Source: AP-15 sp963703745 (GTDB lineage: Bacteria > Pseudomonadota > Alphaproteobacteria > ATCC43930 > CGMCC-115725). Taken from it: a DNA stretch of 64,000 nucleotides. The translations under genes and the position numbers were made by a program. Within the stretch, counting starts at the first letter, position 1. Each line of letters begins with the position of its first letter. Of the stretch, positions 53,179 through 61,795 are shown piece after piece. Under the pieces are notes generated by a model. That model was given only the letters and a program-made list of their open reading frames with translations. It was not told the origin of the DNA and searched no databases. Where the stretch lies: positions 434,001 through 498,000 of the forward strand of contig CAVPFL010000003.1 in the NCBI GenBank assembly GCA_963703745.1. The letters run 5' to 3'.

Positions 53179-53604
53179 ATGCTGGTTCAACCGTACCTGT
53201 CCTTTGACGGACGCTGCGAAGAAGCGATCGAGTTCTACCGTAAGGCGCTCGGTGCCGAGACCACCATGCTGATGCGTTTCAAGGAAAGCCCCGAACCCCC
53301 GCCGCCTGGCATGGTACCGCCCGGTTCGGAGAACAAAATCATGCATGCGAGCCTGCGCATCGGCGACACGATCGTGATGGCCTCCGACGGCGCCTGCCGA
53401 GGCAAGCCGGGTTTCCAGGGCATTTCGCTGTCGCTGACGGTCCCCAATGAAGCCGAGGCCGACCGGCGGTTCAACGCGCTGGCCGACGGCGGGCAGGTGC
53501 AGATGCCGCTGACCAAGACCTTCTTTTCACCGCGCTTTGGCATGGTGGCGGACCGCTTCGGCGTGACATGGATGGTCATTGTCGAGCATCAGGAAGGGAC
53601 CTAG
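53179..53604 (+). CDS. VOC family (PhnB/glyoxalase-like) protein
   Basis: 141 aa. PhnB-type start: VQPYLSFDGRCEEAIEFYRK, KIMHASLRIGDTIVMASDG, and FFSPRFGMVADRFGVTWMVI at the end. A 3-demethylubiquinone-9 3-methyltransferase-like VOC domain; function in vivo unknown. Ribosome site AAGGAG. The YCII gene starts 2 bp after its stop. Confidence 0.87.
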   Translation: MLVQPYLSFDGRCEEAIEFYRKALGAETTMLMRFKESPEPPPPGMVPPGSENKIMHASLRIGDTIVMASDGACRGKPGFQGISLSLTVPNEAEADRRFNALADGGQVQMPLTKTFFSPRFGMVADRFGVTWMVIVEHQEGT

Positions 53605-53606
53605 CG

Positions 53607-54041
53607 ATGCGGTTCATGATCCTGCTCAAGGCCGACAAGAACACCGAGGCAGGTGTTCCGCCGAGCACGGAGCTGATTGCCGCTATGATGAAATATAATG
53701 AAGAGCTCACGAAAGCCGGTGTGTTGCTCGCCGGCGAGGGCCTACAGCCGACCTCGAAGGGGACACGCGTCAAATTCTCCGCCGGCAAACGGACCGTCAT
53801 CGACGGTCCGTTCCCCGAGCACAGAGAACTGATCGCCGGGTTCTGGATGTTCCAGGTGAACTCGAAAGAAGAGGCGATCGAATGGGTCAAGCGTTGCCCC
53901 GATCCTGTTCCTGGCGGCGAGTACGAGATCGAAATCCGCCAGGTCTTTGAGGCCTCGGATTTTGAAACCATGACCCCCGAGCTCAGGGAACAGGAAGAAA
54001 GGCTTCGAGCGATGGTCGAGTCCCGACGCGGTGCCTCCTAG
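53607..54041 (+). CDS. YCII-domain (DGPF) protein
   Basis: 144 aa from MRFMILLKADKNTEAG. DGPFPEHRELIAGFWMFQV is the family hallmark, with GEYEIEIRQVFEASDF near the end. YCII proteins are small ferredoxin-like proteins, some with enzymatic roles. Commonly found beside PhnB-like VOC genes, as here. Confidence 0.88.
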   Translation: MRFMILLKADKNTEAGVPPSTELIAAMMKYNEELTKAGVLLAGEGLQPTSKGTRVKFSAGKRTVIDGPFPEHRELIAGFWMFQVNSKEEAIEWVKRCPDPVPGGEYEIEIRQVFEASDFETMTPELREQEERLRAMVESRRGAS

Positions 54042-54477
54042 GACGGGAGGTGGGACGCCCCCTTCGCGCCGGCGCGGGAAGAGGATCGGGGATTACGATG
54101 GCTCGCATGTGGTGATGTTGGGCGTGGGCGGCGCGGAGCCCCGGTGTAGCACTGCACCGCGGCGCCGACGAACTCCCTTCGACGACGCCGCAAGCCGAGC
54201 ATAGCCAGATTGGTCAACGCACTAAGCGACGCCGAAGCCTAGTGCGAAAGGTCGCTTACCGGTCGAGCCATGCCCATTGCGGGGCCTTTGGGAACGGCCG
54301 CTAGGGGTGGTAAGCGGACACTCGCGCCGAGTTGTCGGATTAACAGCATTCTCGCGTGTTCGGGAACCGGATGCGCAGAGTGCTTGTCGAACTAGCGCTT
54401 GCGCGGCGAGCGAGGGCAGAATAAACCAGTCACTATTTGGCGCTCACCGCCGCACATTCACCAACGGGAGGAAGGTT
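54042..54477. other. Intergenic region
   Basis: 436 bp, GC-rich. An open frame runs through to the next gene but has no family character until the ATG at 54478. No repeat recognised. Confidence 0.4.
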
Positions 54478-55398
54478 ATGCTAGTAAGAAAAGCGTTGCT
54501 CGAAAGCGTTATCACGCTGTCTGTCCTCGCCTTTTCTTCTATTGCGAGTATTGCGGACGAGCGATCGGCTTCTACAGATCACGAGCGCCTAGAGGCGCGT
54601 CGGGTGGCCGAATCAGTAGTGGAATCGTATGTGAACGCATACGACGCGCACGATCCCAAAGCCATATCCATGCTCTTTGTTCCGGACGGAGTGTTCCTGC
54701 CGCCCAACGGCTCACCGGTGGTGCAGGGCCGCGAAGCGATCGAACGCTCATGGGCCGAGTTGTTCAAGAACGTTGGCGGACATGTGACCATCACCGTCAA
54801 AGACGCGATACCCGCAGGCAAGGACGCCGTTGTAGCGATCACGGAATTCAAAATCGTCGGCGATGGGCAGAACTCCGGCAAAACCATTAGTGGCCGGGCA
54901 TCGATCGCGCTAGCCAAGACACCGGACGGCTGGCGGTATGTTTCAATTGCGCCGCAGACCCAACCGCCACCTTCCGGAGCCACGACAGTATCCGCCGTAG
55001 CGCAACAACCACCACCAGATGTCAAGCAAAAGCTGGATAGCTTAATCGCAAAAGTTCGTGACGCGTATGTGAAGAACGATGCTGCGGCATATGCCAGAGC
55101 CTTTACGAGCGACGGCATCCTAGTCGCTGGGACGGGTAAGGTCTTACGCGGCCAGCAAGAAATCGAACAGGCGACGAAAACGACTATAAGCAGTCTTGGC
55201 GGTACCAAAGACCTCCAAGTAGAAATAGACGAGTTGCATGCGTTGCCGGATGGAACGGTGTGGTATATTGGCCATGCGACAATTACCGGCAACCAGAAAG
55301 AAATCAAAGACCATTTTACTGTAGTGGCTGTGGCAGAAGGCAATGGGTATGCCCTTAAGATGCTAAACATTGGTCTTGATGTCCCGTCACCACGCTAA
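54478..55398 (+). CDS. Exported protein with two NTF2/SnoaL-like domains
   Basis: 306 aa with a signal peptide (LLESVITLSVLAFSSIASI, cleavage near ADERS). Two similar domains: VVESYVNAYDAHDPKAISML with FLPPNGSPVVQGREAIE, and KVRDAYVKNDAAAYARAFTS with LVAGTGKVLRGQQEIEQA. They are joined by a Pro/Gln linker near 165-185. Such cone-like folds bind small ligands or act as isomerases; function unknown. Strong GGAGGAAGG ribosome site. Confidence 0.82.
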   Translation: MLVRKALLESVITLSVLAFSSIASIADERSASTDHERLEARRVAESVVESYVNAYDAHDPKAISMLFVPDGVFLPPNGSPVVQGREAIERSWAELFKNVGGHVTITVKDAIPAGKDAVVAITEFKIVGDGQNSGKTISGRASIALAKTPDGWRYVSIAPQTQPPPSGATTVSAVAQQPPPDVKQKLDSLIAKVRDAYVKNDAAAYARAFTSDGILVAGTGKVLRGQQEIEQATKTTISSLGGTKDLQVEIDELHALPDGTVWYIGHATITGNQKEIKDHFTVVAVAEGNGYALKMLNIGLDVPSPR

Positions 55399-55643
55399 AT
55401 CATCGTTGTCATAATCATCCCGCCGGGGGGTACGACCGCCGCCGCGGCGGCGGATAACAATCTGCATGTCCTTTTCGATCAATGCCCATTCATACGCCGG
55501 GCCGAAGGTCCGGAAAGGGTCGTAAGCGGCCCTTCCTCACCAAGCGCGATGGGATTAAGCCGATGGCGGCAATCCGCAAGATTGAGATGGACCCCAAAAA
55601 TGAGACAGTTGGCTAAGGTGGAGCCCTGCCCCTAGAAAGCGCG

Positions 55644-55949
55644 ATGGCGCAGGAGCAGGACATGAAGCGGACACGGAAGAAGCACAATGCGGCGTTCAAG
55701 GCGAAGGTGGCGCTGGCGGCGGTCAGGGGTGACCGGACGATCGCCGAACTGGCGAGTGAGTTCGGGGTCCATCCGAACCAGATCTATAACTGGAAGAAGC
55801 AGCTGCTGGACGGGGCGGCGAGTGTTTTCGAAGGCGGCGGTGCAACGGTCGAGAGTGTGGCCAGCGAGGCGCAGGTCGATCTTCTGTACCGGCAGATTGG
55901 CCAACTGAAGGTCGAAAACGATTTTTTGGCACGAAAGCTCGGCAAATGA
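55644..55949 (+). CDS. IS3-family transposase OrfA (copy B)
   Basis: 101 aa, identical to copy A OrfA: HTH with VHPNQIYNWKKQLLD and a leucine-zipper-like C-terminus. Its TGA overlaps the orfB ATG. Confidence 0.92.
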   Translation: MAQEQDMKRTRKKHNAAFKAKVALAAVRGDRTIAELASEFGVHPNQIYNWKKQLLDGAASVFEGGGATVESVASEAQVDLLYRQIGQLKVENDFLARKLGK

Positions 55950-56998
55950 GCCGAGCGGAACGGCGCGCGCTGGTCGAGCGCACGGATCCGGCGCTGCCGA
56001 TATCACAGCAGTGCCGTTTGCTGGCGATATCGCGCTCTTCGGTCTACCGGCGGCCGGACGAGGTCGGCGAGGAGGACCGTACCATCATGGCGTTGATCGA
56101 CCGGCACTATCTGGCGCGGCCCTATTACGGCTCGCGCCGAATGGCGGCATGGCTGGCCACCCGGGGTCACCTAGTCAACCGCAAGCGGGTCCAGCGACTG
56201 ATGCGTCTGATGGGACTGGTGGCGATCTACCAGCGCCCGCACACCAGCAAGGCGGCAGCTGAGCACAAGATCTACCCGTACTTGCTCGGCGGGATGGCGA
56301 TCGAGCGGGTCAATCAGGTGTGGTGCTCGGACGTTACGTATATCCCGATGGCCAAGGGCTTTCTCTATCTGGTGGTCGTCATGGACTGGGTCAGCCGCGC
56401 GGTGCTGGCGTGGCGACTGTCGAACACGCTTGGCGCCGATTTTTGTGTCGAGGCGCTCGAGGAGGCGCTCTGCCGATACGGCCGGCCCGAGATCTTCAAT
56501 ACCGACCAGGGCAGTCAGTTCACCAGCGACGATTTCACCGGCACGCTGAAGGATCATCAGATCACCATCAGCATGGACGGCAAGGGCCGGTGCATGGACA
56601 ACATCTTCGTCGAGCGGCTGTGGCGAAGCCTCAAATACGAGGAGGTCTACCTCAACGCCTATGCGAGCGTGTCGGAGGCCAAAGCAGGTATTGGAGCTTG
56701 GCTCGATTTCTACAATGAGGAGCGCCAGCACCAGAGCCTCGGCTATCGCACGCCGCGGCAAATTTACCAGGAAGGCCTGTGGATATGTGGACGATCGGCG
56801 TTGCCGACCGGCTCCGCTTCCCCCGCTTCCCGAGCCAGCTCGGACAGCGGGGAAATGCTCGCCTTCGCCCACATACCCACAGGCGCCACAGCCAACAAAG
56901 GATTTGATATTGATGAGGTGAAAAGTAGAATTGTCAAACTAGCCATCGCGGTCACCGCGATCGGAGCCGACATCGAAATCGGCCGGGCTACACCTTAA
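55946..56998 (+). CDS. IS3-family transposase OrfB (copy B)
   Basis: 350 aa, identical to copy A OrfB, with the complete DDE core (WCSDVTYIPM, FNTDQGSQFTS, ERLWRSLKYEE). Both copies look intact, so the element is probably still mobile. Confidence 0.92.
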   Translation: MSRAERRALVERTDPALPISQQCRLLAISRSSVYRRPDEVGEEDRTIMALIDRHYLARPYYGSRRMAAWLATRGHLVNRKRVQRLMRLMGLVAIYQRPHTSKAAAEHKIYPYLLGGMAIERVNQVWCSDVTYIPMAKGFLYLVVVMDWVSRAVLAWRLSNTLGADFCVEALEEALCRYGRPEIFNTDQGSQFTSDDFTGTLKDHQITISMDGKGRCMDNIFVERLWRSLKYEEVYLNAYASVSEAKAGIGAWLDFYNEERQHQSLGYRTPRQIYQEGLWICGRSALPTGSASPASRASSDSGEMLAFAHIPTGATANKGFDIDEVKSRIVKLAIAVTAIGADIEIGRATP

Positions 56999-57132
56999 GC
57001 AGCGGCTCCGGCTGTCTCACCATCGGGGTCCACCTCAGATCGCGGTCGGACTGTCGAACTCGGGCGGGCGCAAACCAAGGCGGGTGGTTTCGGTCCACCA
57101 TTCTTATTCGTCCAACTCAAGACAGAAAGCCG

Positions 57133-57498
57133 TTAGATTGGTGGGTAAACCATGTAATTACGGATTTCTTGTCTGATGATGAAGCTCGTGAATTCCATAA
57201 GGTTGTGGGGATATGCCATCCCAAGAGGCATCGCACATCCTTGCGGAGCACTAGGGTCAAGCTGAGGAATAACCTCCTTTGTCATTGGCTGTGTAGCGTA
57301 CAATTTCCCGGCATGAAGATATCGGGATCGTCGATGGTAGTGATCCTCGAATACCCATGCAGAACCGCGCCCGAGGTGTCGCGTACCAAGGTCGACCACG
57401 CGTTGAGAAATCTTGTAGATTGTTTGGCCGCATGCAGGGCAAGTAGATGTGCCCTCCTGAATGCTTTGAAAAGGCGTACCCAATTCTATTACCTTCAC
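57133..57498 (-). pseudogene. Zinc-ribbon plus HEPN-like C-terminal fragment
   Basis: 121 aa open from a GTG near 57495. TSTCPACGQTIYKISQRV is half of a zinc ribbon. HYHRRSRYLHAGKLYATQ resembles the RS-x-x-x-H motif of Apea-like HEPN domains, followed by a helical end (NLMEFTSFIIRQEIRNY). It looks like a C-terminal half: no proper N-terminus, and a divergent fragment starts at once on the other strand. Domain naming is inference. Confidence 0.5.
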
Positions 57499-58164
57499 GC
57501 CAGGGGGGCCATCAAGAAGAGATATCCAAATCTGGATGATGACCTTCGGGCTGCAGTTTCCGAAGCTTGCGCTACGTACCTATCTGCGCCGGATGAAAGG
57601 GCCGTCACACAGGTTTGCTCTACACCCGGCATACCCCTCAACCTATATGTTACCGATCGGTGGCTTGTAGGTCCTCTGAGCAACGGAAGCACCGAAATAG
57701 CCGTTAAAGTTCGTGCGTTTGATGACGTAGATAGCGATTATGAATTCAAGGTTCGCTTATCGTCGCTTCTCGATCTACTTTCAGTGTTGACAAATTGCTA
57801 TTTCCAGCAAGGAAACCTCGATCACGAAGCATATACGTTTGATCTGCCAGCAAATCCCTATCCAGAAGACACAGAATGGTTAGATGGCTTTCCAATAGTT
57901 GACGGGCGGCTTCGATTGGAAAAAGTACACATCGAATTTGGAAATAAGATCGCGATCGGTGCAATAGATAACGATCATCGGCTCCTTCGCGCGGCTCGTC
58001 TCTTTAATGAAGGTCTCTCCCTTCATCGCGTTACTTTATCTAAAGGCGATCTTTCAACGGTGCTTTTCATATCGGCATTAGAGGCTATATCGTCGGTAGT
58101 GGATGGAAATTTCAACGCCATTTGGCGAAACATCACCGAGTGTAGCCCATCCAAACCGGATTAA
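57499..58164 (+). pseudogene. N-terminal-type fragment, head-to-head with the HEPN-like fragment
   Basis: Coding character on the plus strand begins near 57499 (ARGAIKKRYPNLDDDLRAAV) and runs to 58164. It includes VTDRWLVGPLSNGSTEIAV, FDLPANPYPEDTEWLDGF, HIEFGNKIAIGAIDNDHRLL and FNEGLSLHR...LSTVLFISALEAISS. Proteins with a segment like VLFISALEAIS usually continue into the zinc-ribbon/HEPN part, which here lies on the opposite strand next to its 5' end. No good start codon is seen at the boundary. AT-rich. The same frame stays open upstream only as antisense of the other fragment. Confidence 0.5.
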
Positions 58165-58601
58165 CTGTGCTGATCCGAGTCGCCGAGGAGTAAACTGCCA
58201 CCCAAGCCTTCCAAACCGAGCCCGCATTTGCGCCCAGACCGCTCGTAGAAGCAAATTCGCATTGGTGGAAGATGAGGGATCGATCGCAATAGTTACCATT
58301 CTGGGTCCTCGATTAGGTCTTCGAAAACGCACGACTACAGTCTACGGAATAGGCATCACCGCCCGAAGTCGGCGGTTCGCAGGAGTGACCGCTAAGGGTC
58401 GAATTTCCCCGTTCTAGCTCGGGGCTGGGAAGGTCGGCAACCGGCGCGAAGGTGTCATTCAACGAGTAGCATCGCGGGCCTGGTTCGCCCACCCAAAGCC
58501 TTCGTCAGTCGACTACTTTCCTGCATTTGTGTTTCCAAAACGGCTTTGCCGTTGCGTCCCGATGGCGGCGAGGCGCCTGCCCTGCAAATTGACGATGGTC
58601 C
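58165..58601. other. Intergenic region
   Basis: About 440 bp between the plus-strand fragment and the promoter at 58602. No convincing gene or repeat. Confidence 0.4.
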
Positions 58602-58630
58602 TTGACGTGAACGTATAAAGAACATACAAT
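58602..58630 (+). promoter_or_regulatory. Sigma70-type promoter of the DUF5681 gene
   Basis: TTGACG (58602-58607) and TACAAT (58625-58630) are separated by exactly 17 bp, 41 bp before the ATG at 58672. One of the clearest housekeeping-type promoters in the window. Confidence 0.65.
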
Positions 58631-58671
58631 ACCCAGCTCTCCAAAAAACCTGTGTTGCTGGGACGTCGCTA

Positions 58672-59241
58672 ATGCTCGACATCGTTGCCGATTCGCTTGA
58701 TCCGTCCCGCTCTCTGCTGCTCTCCGGAAGCAGAATCCAGGAATCTCAATCACCTGGTCCTGATCCCTTTTCGCCTCGCGCGCGTGACGCACGTGGGCGC
58801 TTCGCCAAGGGAAGCTCCGGTAACCCGCGCGGTCGGCCACGCGGCATCCGCAATCCCAGGCGCCGCGTACCCGACCTCGTGGCCCGGCCGCTGAGCGCGC
58901 AGGCGCTGTCCAATCTGCTCGATCGCAAGCCGCATCTATTGCGGCCTCTCGTTCTACAGCTATTGCCGCCGCCGATCGCTCTCATCGACCCGGCCGAGCG
59001 TCTCGGGATCGATCTGTCGTCGTTGCGCACAGTTGAGGAACTCCAGCAGCTGCTGCCAACCCTTCTGGCGGCTATTGCGTGCGGCGAGATTGCTCCCGCG
59101 GAGGGCGCGCGCATTGCGCGGCGGGTGCGCATTCGGTCGCGCGCGATCCGGCGCCTCGCGCGATTTGAGCTCCGGCTGCCGAATGAAACCAGTCCGGTAC
59201 AGGCACGACGAGTGGGGGATCGCGAGATCGGTGGCCGGTAA
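58672..59241 (+). CDS. DUF5681 domain protein
   Basis: 189 aa. The N-terminal part RDARGRFAKGSSGNPRGRPRG is the DUF5681 signature, a basic Gly/Arg-rich segment found in proteins of phage, transposon and island regions. Helical Leu/Pro-rich middle and an Arg-rich end (ARIARRVRIRSRAIRRLARF) suggest nucleic-acid contact. Function unknown. GC-rich, unlike the AT-rich genes on both sides. Confidence 0.78.
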   Translation: MLDIVADSLDPSRSLLLSGSRIQESQSPGPDPFSPRARDARGRFAKGSSGNPRGRPRGIRNPRRRVPDLVARPLSAQALSNLLDRKPHLLRPLVLQLLPPPIALIDPAERLGIDLSSLRTVEELQQLLPTLLAAIACGEIAPAEGARIARRVRIRSRAIRRLARFELRLPNETSPVQARRVGDREIGGR

Positions 59242-59282
59242 GTGAAAAATCAGCGCCACGTGAGAGTAGTCAGGTATAAACG

Positions 59283-60035
59283 ATGACCCAAGTATTTGAA
59301 TATTATGTAAAATGCTTTTATCGGGCACTGAAGCTCTCGGCTTCCGACACCCGTAATATTATTTTTTATATTACATTGGTGGCACTGATTTTTGGTTTAA
59401 CAATCTTCACGAGTTCAGAACCTTTCGCCACAATTCCGTTGGAACCTAGACATTTCTCAATAGCTGCTTTTTTGATATTTCTTATCAGTAGATTTTTCTC
59501 ATCGTTTTATCTTCTCGCAATGGAAGACAAACAAAAAATAGCTAATTTGGAAGCCAGATTGAAACCACTGCTAAAAGCCGTATATGACCCCACAAGACCT
59601 CCTTGCAGAAGCGTTAGCACTTTCAGCTATGGACTACAGCGGATGGATGGAATGTGTTTTCGCATAGAGGTAGAGAATCTAAAAGAAGAAACGGTGTTTG
59701 ACTGTGAGGGACATCTGATAGAGGTAAGATATGAAGATGATCCTGTAGAACTGGGGGCCATGAATCTCACTTGGGCTGATATGCCTCAGGCAGCGGTAAA
59801 GGTAAACCTTGTGAAACACGTAAAACGGCATCTAGACATTTTGATCATCTTCAAAAACGATTCGGTACACGTGTGTTCCCAAGGTTGGCCAATAAATAGG
59901 CAAAATTTCTTTCATCGGCGCGGCGCCTACATCCTTAGTGTTGTGGTCAGCGGGGGTGGAATGGCACTCGACCCCTATCGCTTAAGGCTGAATTATACTG
60001 GGGATTGGCAGACCTCCACCCTTGACTCGCTGTAA
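59283..60035 (+). CDS. AT-rich hypothetical membrane protein
   Basis: 250 aa. Two hydrophobic segments (NIIFYITLVALIFGLTIF; HFSIAAFLIFLISRFFSSFY), a short charged helix EDKQKIANLEARLKPLLKAV, then a beta-rich soluble domain (FRIEVENLKEETVFDCEGHL, AVKVNLVKHVKRHLDILIIF). Markedly AT-rich with rhizobium-atypical codons, so probably acquired. This layout (membrane anchor plus a C-terminal sensory or effector domain) is common in mobile-island genes; no family recognised. Confidence 0.65.
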   Translation: MTQVFEYYVKCFYRALKLSASDTRNIIFYITLVALIFGLTIFTSSEPFATIPLEPRHFSIAAFLIFLISRFFSSFYLLAMEDKQKIANLEARLKPLLKAVYDPTRPPCRSVSTFSYGLQRMDGMCFRIEVENLKEETVFDCEGHLIEVRYEDDPVELGAMNLTWADMPQAAVKVNLVKHVKRHLDILIIFKNDSVHVCSQGWPINRQNFFHRRGAYILSVVVSGGGMALDPYRLRLNYTGDWQTSTLDSL

Positions 60036-60082
60036 CGATGTCGCTTTCAAACAGCATTCTGATCTGATCCGGCTTCACTCGG

Positions 60083-61795
60083 ATGGTGGACGATATGAGC
60101 GCAGAGGATATGCCTGGGGATATGACGGACGGCTTTCACCTGGTGGTGGAGGCGCTAAAGCTGAACGGGGTCGACACGATCTATGGGGTGGCCGGCATCC
60201 CGATTACCGACCTCTTGCGCCTGGCGCAGGCCGAAGGGATCCGCTACCTCGGCTTTCGCCACGAGCAGTCAGCCGGCAATGCGGCGGCGATCGCCGGCTA
60301 TCTGACGCAAAAGCCGGGCATCTGCATGACCGTCTCGGCGCCCGGCTTTCTGAACGGGATGGTCGCCTTGGCCAACGCCACGACCAACTGCTTCCCGATG
60401 ATCCTGATCAGCGGGTCGAGCGACCGGTCGATCGTCGATCTCGAGCAGGGCGATTACGAGGAACTCGACCAGCTGAATGCCGCCAGGCCCTATGCCAAGG
60501 CGGCCTACCGCATCAACCGGCCGCAGGACATCGGCATCGGCATTGCGCGGGCGATCCGCGCCGCCTCCTCGGGTCGGCCGGGCGGCGTCTATCTCGACTT
60601 GACGGCCGAGGTGCTGGGCTCGGCGCTGGACGCCGAGGCGGCGAAGAAGTCGCTGGTCAAGGTCGTCGACCCGGCGCCGCCGCAGCCTCCGGCACCGGAA
60701 TCGGTCGCGCGCGCCGTCGAATTGCTGGCAAGCGCTCAACGCCCGCTGGTAATCCTCGGCAAGGGTGCGGCCTATGCGCGGGCCGACCAGGAAATCCGGT
60801 CGTTTATCGAGACGACCGGCATGCCGTTTCTGCCGATGTCGATGGCCAAGGGCTTGCTGCCCGACGAGCATCCGCAATCGGCCGCCGCGGCGCGCTCTTA
60901 TGCGATCGGCAACGCCGATGTCGTGGTCTTGGCGGGAGCACGGCTCAACTGGCTGTTGTCACACGGTCGCGCGCCGCTGTGGAACGCGAACACCAAGTTT
61001 GTCCAGGTCGACATCTCACCGACCGAGTTCGACAGCAACCGGGCGATCGCCGCACCCGTTATCGGCGACATCAAATCGGTGTTCGCGGCGTTCAATGCCG
61101 CGCTGAAGGCGGGACGCATCGAACGCCAGGGCGCCTGGCTCGACGAGATCGGCAAACGCAAGCAGCAGAACATCGAGCGTATGGCCGCCCGCCTCAACGC
61201 CGACCCGAGTCCGATGAACTTCTCCAGCGCCTTGCGCGCGGTGCGCAATGCGCTCGCCACCCAGCCCGATGTCTATGTCGTCAACGAAGGCGCCAACACG
61301 CTCGATTTTGGCCGCAACATCATCGACATGGACAAGCCGCGCCACCGGCTCGACAGCGGCACCTGGGGGGTCATGGGCATCGGCATGGGCTATGCGATCG
61401 GTGCCGCTGTGGTGACCGGCAAGCCCGTCGTCGCGATCGAGGGCGACAGCGCCTTTGGCTTTAGCGGCATGGAGATCGAGACGATCTGCCGCTACGAATT
61501 GCCGGTGACGACGGTCATCTTCAACAATAACGGCGTCTACCGCGGCGATCCTGCCGGCACCGCCTACACGCCGACCGGCCTGCTCCGCGACGCCCGCTAC
61601 GAGAAGATCATCGAGGCGTTTGGCGGCACCGGCTATCACGTGACCGACACGCCAAGCCTGACTAGGGCGCTGACCGAGGCGCTCGCGTCGGGCAAGCCGG
61701 CGCTGATCAACGCCGTGATCGACCCGACGGCCGGCACCGAGAGCGGCCACATCCAGAGCCTCAACCCGCGCAGCGCCGTCGCCCAGAGGACATGA
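60083..61795 (+). CDS. oxc: Oxalyl-CoA decarboxylase
   Basis: ThDP enzyme that converts oxalyl-CoA to formyl-CoA and CO2, working in a cycle with Frc. 570 aa. Strong family matches: VDTIYGVAGIPITDLLRLAQ, FRHEQSAGNAAAIAGY with the conserved Glu, ATTNCFPMILISGSSDRSIV, ThDP motif EGDSAFGFSGMEIE to FNNNGVYRG, and GTWGVMGIGMGYAIGAA. Starts at 60083, 60095 or later in-frame ATGs are possible, as the family core begins at DGFHLVVEAL. Overlaps the next gene by 4 bp. Confidence 0.93.
   Translation: MVDDMSAEDMPGDMTDGFHLVVEALKLNGVDTIYGVAGIPITDLLRLAQAEGIRYLGFRHEQSAGNAAAIAGYLTQKPGICMTVSAPGFLNGMVALANATTNCFPMILISGSSDRSIVDLEQGDYEELDQLNAARPYAKAAYRINRPQDIGIGIARAIRAASSGRPGGVYLDLTAEVLGSALDAEAAKKSLVKVVDPAPPQPPAPESVARAVELLASAQRPLVILGKGAAYARADQEIRSFIETTGMPFLPMSMAKGLLPDEHPQSAAAARSYAIGNADVVVLAGARLNWLLSHGRAPLWNANTKFVQVDISPTEFDSNRAIAAPVIGDIKSVFAAFNAALKAGRIERQGAWLDEIGKRKQQNIERMAARLNADPSPMNFSSALRAVRNALATQPDVYVVNEGANTLDFGRNIIDMDKPRHRLDSGTWGVMGIGMGYAIGAAVVTGKPVVAIEGDSAFGFSGMEIETICRYELPVTTVIFNNNGVYRGDPAGTAYTPTGLLRDARYEKIIEAFGGTGYHVTDTPSLTRALTEALASGKPALINAVIDPTAGTESGHIQSLNPRSAVAQRT

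Larger units (their letters stand above)
55583..57037 (+). mobile_element. IS3-family insertion sequence, copy B
   Basis: 1455 bp from TGAGATGGACCCC to GGGGTCCACCTCA, opposite orientation to copy A. Target duplication GAT at 55580-55582 and 57038-57040. Encodes the same OrfA and OrfB. The identity with copy A implies recent transposition; copies in inverted orientation 33 kb apart could also promote inversion of the segment between them. Confidence 0.93.

Noticed and set aside
60022..61464. Plus-strand open frame (480 codons) overlapping oxc
   Set aside because: Out-of-frame shadow of oxc, Arg/Gly-rich.
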